A stretch of 23,117 nucleotides of DNA from Apostichopus parvimensis (GCA_000934455.1 KN885621.1:1354-24470), one strand, 5' to 3'. Positions 10,873 through 20,482 are shown, numbered from the stretch's first letter. A program made the numbers and translations. Notes: generated from the letters alone by a model not told the origin.

Positions 10873-11343
10873 GTGAGAGAGAGGTTAAGTGGATACAGCC
10901 CGGGCTCGGGTTCAATCAGGGTGCCCGAGGAAAATGAGGTAAAATAATTGTGTATCAGTTGTCTTTCAGAAAAGAAAAGAATCTTAATACGTCCATACAC
11001 GTACCCGTATATCCTGAGAATTTGTGAGGACTTCAAAGAGGGACCGGTAACATAATTGTACAGGGGACCGATATAGCTATCCAGTCCCCTATAGACACAG
11101 TGCTGATACAGGAGACGGCTTCTGAGAATGGAAGAACATTGACGATCTTTTGCCTGCATTGGCTACTTTATTTACAAAATTTAAATATCCACAAAGTCCT
11201 GTATCAGCGAGTAAATTTGACGTCATTGCTCTCTTAGTCTGAGAGCTCTGTGACAGCTCCCTGCAGTATGCAGATGAGTCACCATAGATGATGCGAATTA
11301 AACTCAATTTAAAATCTTTCACCGTGAGAATTCATTCCTTTTC
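10873..11343. other. Unique sequence between repeat copy and gap
   Basis: Two overlapping minus-strand frames (10809-11159 and 11089-11322; 116 and 77 codons) cover this segment. I do not recognise either protein, and the first runs back into the repeat. A CTCGGG/CCCGAG stem (10905-10910 with 10924-10929) encloses a GGTTCAATC word reminiscent of a Pol III B box, but no A box is correctly spaced. A perfect CRE palindrome TGACGTCA is at 11218-11225. The segment may be internal to the element whose ends flank it. Confidence 0.35.
11102..11208. repeat. 12-bp inverted repeat pair
   Basis: GCTGATACAGGA (11102-11113) and its exact complement TCCTGTATCAGC (11197-11208) are separated by 83 bases. It could be a hairpin base or recombination remnant between the two repeat copies. 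Confidence 0.5.
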
Positions 11344-11963
11344 NNNNNNNNNNNNNNNNNNNNNNNNNNNNNNNNNNNNNNNNNNNNNNNNNNNNNNNNN
11401 NNNNNNNNNNNNNNNNNNNNNNNNNNNNNNNNNNNNNNNNNNNNNNNNNNNNNNNNNNNNNNNNNNNNNNNNNNNNNNNNNNNNNNNNNNNNNNNNNNNN
11501 NNNNNNNNNNNNNNNNNNNNNNNNNNNNNNNNNNNNNNNNNNNNNNNNNNNNNNNNNNNNNNNNNNNNNNNNNNNNNNNNNNNNNNNNNNNNNNNNNNNN
11601 NNNNNNNNNNNNNNNNNNNNNNNNNNNNNNNNNNNNNNNNNNNNNNNNNNNNNNNNNNNNNNNNNNNNNNNNNNNNNNNNNNNNNNNNNNNNNNNNNNNN
11701 NNNNNNNNNNNNNNNNNNNNNNNNNNNNNNNNNNNNNNNNNNNNNNNNNNNNNNNNNNNNNNNNNNNNNNNNNNNNNNNNNNNNNNNNNNNNNNNNNNNN
11801 NNNNNNNNNNNNNNNNNNNNNNNNNNNNNNNNNNNNNNNNNNNNNNNNNNNNNNNNNNNNNNNNNNNNNNNNNNNNNNNNNNNNNNNNNNNNNNNNNNNN
11901 NNNNNNNNNNNNNNNNNNNNNNNNNNNNNNNNNNNNNNNNNNNNNNNNNNNNNNNNNNNNNNN
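11344..11963. other. Assembly gap (620 N)
   Basis: A run of 620 undetermined bases. The right edge abuts the direct-repeat copy at 11965 almost exactly, so the break probably reflects repeat collapse in assembly. True length is unknown. Open frames spanning it are meaningless. Confidence 0.99.
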
Positions 11964-12030
11964 TCCAAAATAAAATAAAACTGTTAGCAAACTGCTTATC
12001 CACTAGAGAGCCTGTGTAATAGAATGTGTA

Positions 12031-12091
12031 AAAGTAAGTTGGCCTGACGTTTCGATCCTAGCAGGATCTTCTTCAGAGGCTAAATGACAAG
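12031..12091 (-). ncRNA. Candidate minimal hammerhead ribozyme motif (left arm)
   Basis: On the minus strand this arm has CTGAAGA (C3-A9 of the core, with A at variable position 7), a 5-bp GATCC/GGATC stem II closed by TGCTA, GAAA, then ACGT and the GTC site followed by AGGC, which pairs with the GCCT in front of CTGA. All invariant core bases of the consensus are present. The anomaly is one unpaired A before stem II. Stem III is only the palindrome ACGU, so cleavage would need a dimer. Activity is untested. Confidence 0.4.
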
Positions 12092-12104
12092 TTACGGGTT
12101 ACTG

Positions 12105-12165
12105 GTCATTTAGCCTCTGAAGAAGATCCTGCTATAGGATCGAAACGTCAGGCCAACTTACTTTT
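12105..12165 (+). ncRNA. Candidate minimal hammerhead ribozyme motif (right arm)
   Basis: Same motif in plus orientation, with CTGAAGA at about 12117-12123 and GAAACGTC at about 12142-12149. It carries a 2-base TA insertion in the stem II loop/stem (GCTATAGGATC), which leaves the GATCC/GGATC pairing intact. Because the two arms are complementary, a transcript through both would preferentially form one long hairpin and mask both ribozymes. Confidence 0.35.
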
Positions 12166-13221
12166 ACACACCATATTCTTTCCCGCATCTTCATATAATG
12201 GTGTCACGAAACCTTTCACAATAACTTTGTTGTACTAATAATCCCATCGAAATTTTAAGAAACGAAACCATTGTTAAGACAGAGATAAGCTTATGTAAAA
12301 ATTATAAAAAGTTAGTTTGGAGGAGCCAAGCATTGTAATTATATTAGTGAGGGGTGGGTGTATAGATAGAGACTGAGGGCAGTGTGTAATTTAGCATGAG
12401 AGAGGTCTCCATGCATTCCTGGATGTACGGATTGTACATTGTGGGTCGTAACGTGTTAACTCTACATGCATGACATCCCTCACATCTCAACCTACCAGGC
12501 CCACCTTCCCCTCCCTTCGTCCCGGCACATTACAAAATGACCAATATCGGGACCCTGTATGCCTTCGGCGAGAGATTAGGCAAGAGATTAGGCTGGACTA
12601 AGGGACCAACGTCATCATCGAACATTCCAGACATAGATCATAACAAACCATACAAGGGTGAATATCTTGAAAATCGGGATAGCTGTACCGCAAGACCCTA
12701 TAGTAACGGGCTCTATTTTTTAGGGGGGTGGGGGTAGGTGTGATGTTTTATTGGTTTGTTCCTTTCTTCTTCCTTTTTTTTTATTTTGTGCGTGTTCCTC
12801 TTTTTCGTATTTTTTTGCACTAAGACATAGTTATCAACACTAGAAAATTTGCCTTTAGTCATCCTATTAAAATTATTTTTAATAGAAACTAGGTTATTTC
12901 AGCTCAAATTTATTTATATTACAGGTTCAATCACGTGTCCCAAATCACTTCGCTGCCATGACTGTCAAGAGAGTGGATTCCGTGATCTTGTTATATATAA
13001 CATGCTGACATTCATCATGCAGTTTGCATGCTTAGTGTAAATATATAACGAAATAATATTACAGCAATATTTAAGAATTTTCTAGAGCGAAATAATTGCC
13101 ATTTCAAATGCACAGACATTACGACGTCAGGGCATATATAGGACTACCCTGTTTATAGGCTGATTTTAAATCCTTAAATTAACGGAAAATACAACAAAGA
13201 TAAGTCTGAATGACTTGTAGT

Positions 13222-13245
13222 GGAGGAGGGGGTGGGGGGGGGGGG
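13222..13245 (+). repeat. G-quadruplex-prone tract
   Basis: Runs of G (GGAGGAGGGGGTGGGG and longer) satisfy four G-runs of three or more within 25 bases on the plus strand. Confidence 0.65.
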
Positions 13246-13825
13246 TTGACGGAGTGAGATTGGTGGAAGTCTGTGAGTATAACCTGAAGTAAAGAAAATA
13301 TCCTATAGTTGATTTTTAGATATAATTTTAAGTTATAATTATCCTCGGAATTTAGTCACGAAACATAGTTTGCCGCATGTCTCTAAATATCGCGTTCACC
13401 TTTCGTAAAAATAAAATAAATAAATAAAAACAAAACCTCATGGAACACTTTTTTTGGATACGAAGAACGATTATTGCAATGATCGTACTAATTCTGTAAC
13501 TCGGTTATTATTATTATGCTTATTTATTTTTTCTTTTAAGATTGAAAAAGCGACGAGAAGTTAAATTCAATTCAATTTCCCTTAGAAAAAACCCGTAGTA
13601 GCCCCCAGACATGAACTATTGATATAGTTCAGTCGAAACTAAATTTAGAGGACAAAACTGAATAGGTTTAATTCCGGCAAACAATTTTCACCGACATGAA
13701 TACGTCATCAACTGCAATATTTTCTTAGCCTTGACCTCAAAAGATCAGTTCAGATTTTCACCATCTGCAGAACAAGAGAAATATATAAATGTGTGATAAG
13801 TACCGACGCCATTCATAAAACATGT

Positions 13826-13863
13826 TATATATGATAGATATATATATATATATATGATATATC
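13826..13863. repeat. TA microsatellite
   Basis: About nine uninterrupted TA units flanked by GATATAT-type sequence, forming an AT palindromic tract able to extrude a cruciform. Confidence 0.85.
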
Positions 13864-14234
13864 GTTAGATAGCTAATAACGATGCTGTGAAGAGCACGCG
13901 TGCAACATTTACATGCGTAGAATTATATGCACGTGTTTCTATGTAGTATATACACTATATATAAAAGTATATATGTATAATAATATCTTTAGGGTAAGAA
14001 TTAAAAGGTGTCAGAAATCTCCAATTTCCAATATGTTCAGAGCATGATTGAGGGTTTGATACAGACGTGAAGAACGAGTAAAACATCATCAGAACAGAGT
14101 ACAAATTTAAACTTCCATTCGTATAAGTGAACGAGTACAAAGATTTACCAGGGATTTACAAATACGTATACTCTTGGTACTCTATAGTACCATGCAGGGG
14201 GCTGCAACGTGTTAGCTCTAGTAACAGCAGCTCT

Positions 14235-14634
14235 CTGATAATACACACTAGTAAATGTCCCGACTGTGAGTACAAATCCAGTAGGGAGAATACTAATCCA
14301 ATAGAGGGAGTAAAAATCCAATAGGGAGAGTACAAATCCAATAGGGAGAGTACACAATTCAATAGGGAGAGTACACATCCAGTAGGGAGATTACAAATCC
14401 AGTAGGGAGAGTACAAATCCAATAGGGAGGGTACAAATCCAGTAGGGAGAGTACACAATTTAATAGGGAGAGTACAGATCCAGTAGGGAGAGTACAAATC
14501 CAGAAGGGAGAGTACAAATCCAGTATGGAGAGTACAAATCCAGTAGAGGTGTACAAATCCAATAATACACAATCTGATAATACACACTAGTAAATATCCC
14601 GACTGTGAGTACAAATCCAGAAGGGAGAATACTA
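14235..14634 (+). repeat. Higher-order duplication inside the minisatellite
   Basis: The non-repeat leader CTGATAATACACACTAGTAA plus the following cccgactgtgagtacaaatcc begins at 14235 and recurs at 14574, an offset of 339 bp. A leader plus its adjoining minisatellite was therefore duplicated as one block, and the second leader now interrupts the array. Confidence 0.8.
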
Positions 14635-15237
14635 ATCCAGTAGGGAGAATACAAATCCAGTAGGGAGAGTGCAAATCCAGTAGGGAGAGTACACAATTTA
14701 ATAGGGAGAGTACAGATCCAGTAGGGAGAGTACAAATACAATAGCGAGAGTACAAATCCAATAGCGAGAGTACAAATCCAGGGAGAGTACAAATCCAGTA
14801 GGGAGAGTACAAATCCAGTAGGGAGATTACAAATCCAATAGGGAGAGTACAAATCAAGTGTGGAGAGTACACATCCAGTAGGGAGAGTACAGATCCAGTA
14901 GGGAGAGTACAAATCCAATAGCGAGAGTACAAATCCAGTAGGGAGAGTACAAATCCAGGGAGAGTACAAATCCAGTAGGGAAAGTACAAATACAATAGGG
15001 AGAGTACAAATCCAATAGGGAGAGTACAGTTCCAATAGGGAGAGTACAAATCCAATAGGGAGAGTACAAATCCAATAGGGAGAGTACAAATCCAATAGGG
15101 AGATTACAAATCCAATAGGGAGAGTACAGTTCCAATAGGGAGAGTACAAATCCAGTAGAGGAGTACAAATCCAACAGGGAGAGTAGTGGGGGAGTACAAA
15201 CTCAATAGGGAGAGTACAAATCCAGTCGGGAGAGTAC
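14266..15237. repeat. 20-bp minisatellite, about 48 units
   Basis: Consensus unit AGTAGGGAGAGTACAAATCC with frequent G/A change at the second base (AGTAGGG or AATAGGG) and several variants: GCGAGAG, ACACAATT(T/C)A, and shortened units missing three bases (near 14774 and 14952). Variants recur at intervals, showing block duplication: GTACACAATT at 14350, 14451 and 14689. The minus-strand unit has no stop in any frame, and 20 is not a multiple of three, so three units give a 20-residue periodic peptide (LDLYSPYWICTLPTGF-like) in every frame. This explains overlapping minus frames of about 300 codons at 14156-15055 and 14460-15365. I see no promoter, start context or splice signal making it a gene. 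Confidence 0.95.
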
Positions 15238-15240
15238 AGG

Positions 15241-15602
15241 AAACTATATGCTAACATATGAGTACGAGTACCGGAACTAACTATGAATCTGGCTGCATTG
15301 TATGCTTCCAATAACAATGAAGCAATGTGTCTTAAATTACTGTACTGTCTGTACTGTACTGTCACGGCTTAATCATTGTGAATGTATCATTAAGCGCCCC
15401 CCCCCCCCTCCCCATCCCATAACATTTCACGAGAGATTAACTTATGAACAATTTAACATCAAATCTTTTCATTCATTTAAATTCCATGATGAAAGAAACT
15501 TATTTTTACCAAACTGAAGCTGAAAACCTAACAAAGAGCTTTGTTTAGGGATAATCAATGAAAAAAAACGAAGATTTAAAAGAAAAATACTCGTAAACTC
15601 AA
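15241..15602. other. Right flank of minisatellite
   Basis: No gene. Contains an alternating TACTGT/CTGTAC stretch at about 15340-15363 and a C run at 15396-15418. Confidence 0.5.
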
Positions 15603-16285
15603 ACAGATATACGGTGTGTGTTGTCGCTAAGCAGACGGTCTATTATGTGCGAGGCGGGCTCTTGGTCATGAAATTATACATTTACAAAAAAAACACGGAT
15701 AATGATCTATATAATCACGACTTTTGAGTAGCAAATTTCACACCATTCACTATTTTCAAGTCCATGAACTATGAAAGGTACACAGAAACACCTCTTCCCC
15801 GTTTACGCGATTCAATTTTTTACTGTGTGGACACCACATCCCCGCGTTAATAATGGAACAGTCCATTACGTTGTAAATAGTGCAACTTGACTTGCCGCTA
15901 TATGTGGTGGATTAAAAACGAGAAACACAGAAGAAGCTAGTTCACGCAATAGGTGAGTCATGGAACTTCAATGAACCGTACACAGTATACGGCCACCTAT
16001 CGAGCCGACAATAACTGGATTAACTCAAAATCGAAGTCTGCTGACGAAAAAGACACCGATGAATAACTTTTTGAAAACCTTTAAGAATGGATTCAATTAT
16101 CGCCGTCAGAATGTTAGAGAGGATTGAGAAAAGTCAATGCGTTAACCAGAAATAAACTGCCCGAGGGAGGGTTGCGCGTTAGCGGGCTTCCCTAACCTGC
16201 TAAGTGCAGCATGGCAAAAGTGTCGGGGTATATGCTAATATATAATGGAATCGCAATTGTGTACAAACAATCATGGAAATAAAAC
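15603..16285. other. CpG-retaining block, possible regulatory region
   Basis: About 25 CpG were counted by eye in 15781-16260 at about 42% GC, close to expectation without depletion. It contains GAGGCGGGCT (GC-box-like, near 15650) and a donor-like TAG then GTGAGT at 15953. A 23-codon frame starting at 16211 (CAGCATGGC context) reads MAKVSGYMLIYNGIAIVYKQ and ends at 16282. It is too short to call. Confidence 0.3.
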
Positions 16286-18559
16286 CTAACTTTGTGGTTA
16301 AAAAGTCAGTTGAAATTCGGTGTCATGTTTTAGCCAAACCGGTGACTTAATAAGCATGACTAATAATATTTTTTAAAAATATGTAAAATAAAAAGCAAGT
16401 TAAAGAAACTAACGAAATACAGATCAGGTGGTTTTAGAAAAAGTAAAGTGTAACGTAAAAATCGAAGTCTGATCGTCCAAGTTTACTATACCAAGAAGTT
16501 TGCACAAGTTAGGAAGTGTTTTTATCGAGAAAAAAAATGCGCTTTCTTCTTCACCATGTTTACGTGTTTGTGTACTATCTTCTAGCTCTGCAGGCATTGT
16601 TCAAAAATAAATTTTTGTTATTTATCTTTGGTTGTTTTAATATAGTTATCCCCTTCCCTCCCCCCAACTGCCCCCCCCCCACCCCCGCCGCTTCAGCTTG
16701 TTGAAACTTGCTTATGGTTTATTCTGAAGGCTGTATTTGGTCGCGGGGTAATTTTATTCGTTTAATTAATTTAATTATTTCCAGCAAATAACAAAATTTG
16801 TAGAATTGTCATATAGACAATGTGAAATATATACGGTATGTAATATTTACATGCTACTGCTATCTTTATTTATATATACCTTCGTTGTACGGGAAAAGAG
16901 AAAACAGTAGTGCAATTGACTTATTAAATCGTTTTCCGTTTGGGTTTTTCTCAAGATTTGTCTAACTCTCTAAATTTAAACTTTACTTTTTTTTGTCACT
17001 TGTACTGAAATGATGAGCTGTGTGGATACCCTGTGTCTATTTGCCTCTTTGTGACATGTAAGGGAACTGTTGATCTTTGCACTGCAGTATACGATCGATT
17101 GAACGCATGCATGATATCAAAGTACCCCTGTTATAGGTGGTACTGTATATGTCTAAGAAAATCTTTTCCAACTGGACTATATGGATTTAAGATTATATCT
17201 CTGCTATATGAAAATGTACGGTATAGCCTGGTCAGAAATGTGGTTACTCAAGTGGTACTCAAGTCTGTATTTGACTTCAAGTACATTTATCTATAATCGT
17301 ACTCATGGCCTTGCGTATACAACCAAACAACGAGTATGTATGGATGTTTATTTTCAAAATTGTAAATAACGTTTTTTTTTTAATTTAAAGCATCCTTTAT
17401 TACATTAATGAATTAAAGCAGTAACGAAATAATTTGCATTCAAGAGATTATATACGGGAAGTAACTAACCCTTGACTGCTTTTATATTCGATCCTCTTTG
17501 AAGACCGGTTGAAGGGGTTTTAAGAAATTAGAATTCACAGCAGGGTAGTTTTGACAATAACCAAAACAAGTTGCGAATAATGCATATATCCTGTACAATG
17601 AATCACAATAGACGGTCGCATCCGTAAATAGCCTATACTATAGAATAGACTATACACAATTGAGGAAAACGCATTAAATTTAGAGAACGTTTCCATCACT
17701 GATTTGGTTTCCGACAACTTTAGTAGGCTTCATAATTTGCCACCGCCAGCAATTGTAATCTTTCGATGACGTAAGATGATGTCACCAGCTGATGAAACCG
17801 CGTCACGGTTGGTAGCGTATCCGAGCACAATAATAGATCAATGACCCCTTTATTATTTCGCTGAATTGTTAGGGCACCCACCTTCAACTGTATTACACGC
17901 CATTAAAAGAATCCCACCAACTGAATTATGCAACAATACCAGTGTAAATCGAACCGCAATAATTTCCAAGAGAACAAACACTCCAATAAGTAAGATAAGT
18001 TCATTACAAAACTAGCTCATCGGATGATTCTAAATCCACTCCGTTCATCGTTCGCAATAACGTTGCCCTTAATTAGGGCTTTGTATATGCAAACCGTATG
18101 TATATACTCAATTTACGTGGGAGGAAATGGGCGCAATTTGAAATCCATCAGAGATAAAAAAAAATCATACCCAGAAGAACTTATTCAGACAAATTTGCAT
18201 TCTCAAAATGTGCGACCTAGTTAATACAGCTCTTTGAAAATGATTTCCCTCTTTTGAAACACGAATCAATCAATTCAAATTATTCTCTCTCTTTGCAAAA
18301 CAAATTATCAGTGCTGAAGTTTTTTTAATCGTTCTGAACTGAGTGCAGTCTTAATATTCCTCCCCCCCCCCCTCCTCACTGCAAGTAGTTTGTCTTTATT
18401 TCTCACTTTTAGAGCTTATTTTAGCCTGACAGTCACCCTTCGGTAAGGGTCCCAGAAGACCTACTGAACGGCTCGATGATGTAAATCAACTGAACGCCAT
18501 GTGACTCTCATTTAGGAAGCTATATCATTTTTCCAAAAAAATTCTAAAACATTATTGTC
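16286..18559. other. Noncoding stretch
   Basis: No recognisable gene. A C-rich tract at 16650-16689 interrupts a 62-codon frame. The 87- and 62-codon plus frames at 17033-17296 and 17181-17369 overlap each other and match nothing I know. A TGACGTAA (CRE-like) at 17767-17774 followed by GATGTCACCAGCTGATG lies in a GC-richer patch (17730-17830) that could be regulatory. Confidence 0.4.
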
Positions 18560-18586
18560 ATGGTGACATTTATCAAATGTCACCAT
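18560..18586. repeat. Perfect 12-bp hairpin with 3-base loop
   Basis: ATGGTGACATTT (18560-18571), loop ATC, then the exact complement AAATGTCACCAT (18575-18586). In DNA it is a cruciform seed; in RNA it is a tight stem-loop. It is too short for a microRNA precursor and lacks a T tract, so a function is not evident. Confidence 0.8.
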
Positions 18587-18990
18587 CGCCTGTTTGAATC
18601 TAAATTATTCGACGTGTAGTTTAATGTGGGCGAAGTTATATAGATATCGTAGTTCAGAAAAATCAGTTCAATGTGGCTCGCCGAGGAAGCAGAAAAGCGA
18701 AGGAGAGAGAGAGAAGTCCATATATACGCCCACGAATAGTTATTCAAGGCAAACGTTTCCAATTGCAGCTAAGAGTGTCAGTATTGCAACGAATATTTCA
18801 ATTGCGCAATCTCAGACCATCCCCCTCCACCTTCCCACCCTCGGGCAAAAATTTGTTTTACTTACTTTTAATTTAATCTTTCTTTTTGAATTCCATGCGT
18901 TCGATTTTCATCAGTTTGCAGTTTCGTCGCTCAGCCACAGTTGTACGTTGCTATAAAACCACCTGTGAAAATGCAAACTGATAAACAGAA

Positions 18991-19017
18991 GGGATGGGGG
19001 AGGGGGAGGGGCGGGGT
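18991..19017 (+). repeat. G-quadruplex-prone tract
   Basis: Five G runs (GGG, GGGGG, GGGGG, GGGG, GGGG) separated by one or two bases within 27 bases. This is the best quadruplex candidate in the window, and it also contains a GGGGCGGGG Sp1-type box. Confidence 0.75.
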
Positions 19018-19274
19018 CGAATTTTTACTTCTATTATTTGAAACAAAAACTGACTATTCAAGTCATAACCATGCACGGTGTCCTACATTGGTATGCGATT
19101 TATGGATGAATTAAGTCAACTCCATTAACTATAAAGCCTCTTGAGATTAAAAATATTCCTTAAATTATAGATTCCATAGAAATCAATAGATACATCATTT
19201 TGCTTACCTAAACACCCACCCCTCCCCTACATCCTTGATGTAAAGAATTAATAATAATAAAAATTAAAAAAAAA

Positions 19275-19292
19275 ACACTCACACACACACAC
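19275..19292. repeat. CA microsatellite
   Basis: Short CACTC(AC)n tract following an A-rich run. Confidence 0.8.
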
Positions 19293-19364
19293 GAATCGAC
19301 CCAAACTGTGTCACAATATATTTTCATCTGCAGTGATTCAATACATGTACTGAAGCTTCGGGCA

Positions 19365-19490
19365 CTAATGACCCTAATGGCGTTCATTGATCGTTTAACT
19401 GCGCCGAACCTAATGACCGTATATGCCTAATATGTGTTTATGAGAGTTTAAAAGACGATCAATCCATTATACGGAGAGACATTAATTAAT
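19365..19490. promoter_or_regulatory. Possible cluster of homeodomain-type motifs
   Basis: CTAATGACC occurs exactly at 19365-19373 and 19410-19418. CTAATGG (19374-19380), ATCAATCCATTA (about 19458-19469) and ATTAATTAAT (about 19480-19490) follow, and ATTGATCG/CGATCAAT form an inverted pair (19386-19393, 19456-19463). TAAT cores with mixed flanks resemble binding sites of homeodomain factors. In AT-rich DNA such words are frequent, so this is suggestive only. Confidence 0.2.
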
Positions 19491-20426
19491 AGCACAATGA
19501 TGCATGGTGAAGCAAAATGAAACATTAAAGGCCAAGTGACACGTAGACTTGACTTTACATAATGTAAAACTTAACAATTCTTATGTTAAGAAAAACCCAA
19601 CACCGCGAGTTCCAAACTTCTATGAAGATTTGCAGGCGTGCTCACTTTATCACTAACCATGCACACTTGAAGCGTTATAATGAATACCGACAGCGTGAGA
19701 ATGGGTACAATTAGAATTCCCTTAATTGGTACTAATGTGGTGTACACGTACAATACTGTATGAGTGCCTGAGTGAGTACTTAATTCATTACCAAATCCAT
19801 AAGGGAAAAGTATATCTGAGCCGCGACGCGATTTTAAAAATCGAAAGAAAGCATTACCTTCACAATTGGCAGACTATACAATAACATTCATTGCATGAGC
19901 GACAAAAATCTACCGACATTTTTCAGTCGTCTATTATTTTGTACGATTCTCGATAGGTTTGGTAAACATAACCAGAAATGCTCATGTCAATACAAAGTAG
20001 CTGCCATGGGTAATATAGTCCAGATTAGGTGGCTGAAAATATAGCATTATATTACAAATAAACGTTTCGCACCCTATATCGCTCCAAAGGTTGAATGAAA
20101 TTACAACTTTACCCCACAAGGGAAGTTTCTGAAATGTTGGAATATAAAGTTTAGCCTAGTATACATTAAATTTTGTCAAACACACGATTTTCTTCATTGG
20201 ATTACAGCAAGGAATTGTAGGCTAACAACTCACTGATTAAAGGGTGAATAACTTATTAATTAGTCAGAAGATAAATTGTTTTAACCAGGTGTGTTAGATT
20301 TAGGTGTATCCAATTAATTAATAAAGGAAGGCAGGCAGGTGAAAGATATCAACTCCCGGAGGCACTGTCCTTAATGAAGAGATTACAGACTCAGGTTGTA
20401 GGGGCAAGGAAAGATGTATAGTGTAT

Positions 20427-20482
20427 TGCGCATGTGTATGTGTGGGTGTGCGTGCATATGCGCGTGCTTGTGTTTTTGTGCA
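20427..20482. repeat. Alternating purine-pyrimidine (TG/CG) tract, Z-DNA-prone
   Basis: TGCGCATGTGTATGTGTG then GTGTGCGTGCATATGCGCGT are almost strictly alternating purine-pyrimidine with several GC steps. This is the composition that most readily adopts left-handed DNA. A minus frame of 75 codons crossing it is a repeat artefact. Confidence 0.7.

Larger units (their letters stand above)
11965..12170. mobile_element. Element end with long inverted repeat and hammerhead-like cores
   Basis: After about 60 bases shared with the copy at 10779, the sequence forms an inverted repeat: left arm 12025-12088, 16-base loop 12089-12104, right arm 12105-12170. The arms are perfect complements apart from a 2-base TA insertion in the right arm near 12134-12137. 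Each arm, read in its own sense, holds GCCT, CTGAAGA, one extra A, a GATCC/GGATC stem-loop, GAAACGTC and AGGC. In hammerhead terms these are stem I (GCCU with AGGC), the CUGANGA core, stem II, the GAAA core and a self-complementary ACGU stem III before a GUC cleavage site. The extra A between core and stem II departs from the minimal consensus. Such short, dimer-forming hammerheads are known from Penelope-like retroelements and retrozymes. No reverse transcriptase is visible; it could be in the gap or absent. Confidence 0.6.
12171..14226. other. Noncoding stretch
   Basis: A 66-codon plus frame (12537-12737) is GC-richer than its flanks and includes a duplicated AGAGATTAGGC, but no family is recognised and it ends in a G tract. 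Low-complexity parts are G-rich 12723-12738, an A/TAAA-rich tract 13407-13435, and TA-rich DNA at 13826-13863 and 13947-13980. A TATATAAAAG word at about 13958 has no supporting exon. Confidence 0.45.

Noticed and set aside
10888-10930. tRNA-like or tRNA-derived SINE head (GGTTCAATC word)
   Set aside because: Only a B-box-like word; no A box at the right distance and no cloverleaf.
10809-11322. Overlapping minus-strand ORFs of 116 and 77 codons left of the gap
   Set aside because: The first runs into the truncated repeat copy and neither matches a family I recognise. Possibly element-internal but unsupported.
11288-12019. Long open frames of about 220-243 codons on both strands
   Set aside because: They consist almost entirely of undetermined bases in the assembly gap.
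12537-12737. 66-codon plus-strand ORF, GC-richer than its flanks
   Set aside because: No recognisable domain, it ends in a low-complexity G tract, and no promoter or splice context. Could be reconsidered with RNA evidence.
14266-15237. CRISPR-like array of regularly spaced repeats
   Set aside because: The units are head-to-tail with no variable spacers, there are no Cas-like genes, and the surrounding signals are eukaryotic.
14156-15365. Two about 300-codon minus-strand proteins rich in Leu, Tyr, Trp and Cys, looking like membrane or repeat proteins
   Set aside because: Both are the 20-bp minisatellite read in different frames. No start context, splice signals or non-repeat domain.
16211-16282. 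23-codon small ORF with good ATG context
   Set aside because: Too short to separate from chance without conservation or ribosome profiling.
18594-18956. 120-codon plus-strand ORF
   Set aside because: Composition is unlike a folded protein and there is an overlapping alternative frame of similar quality; no motif recognised.
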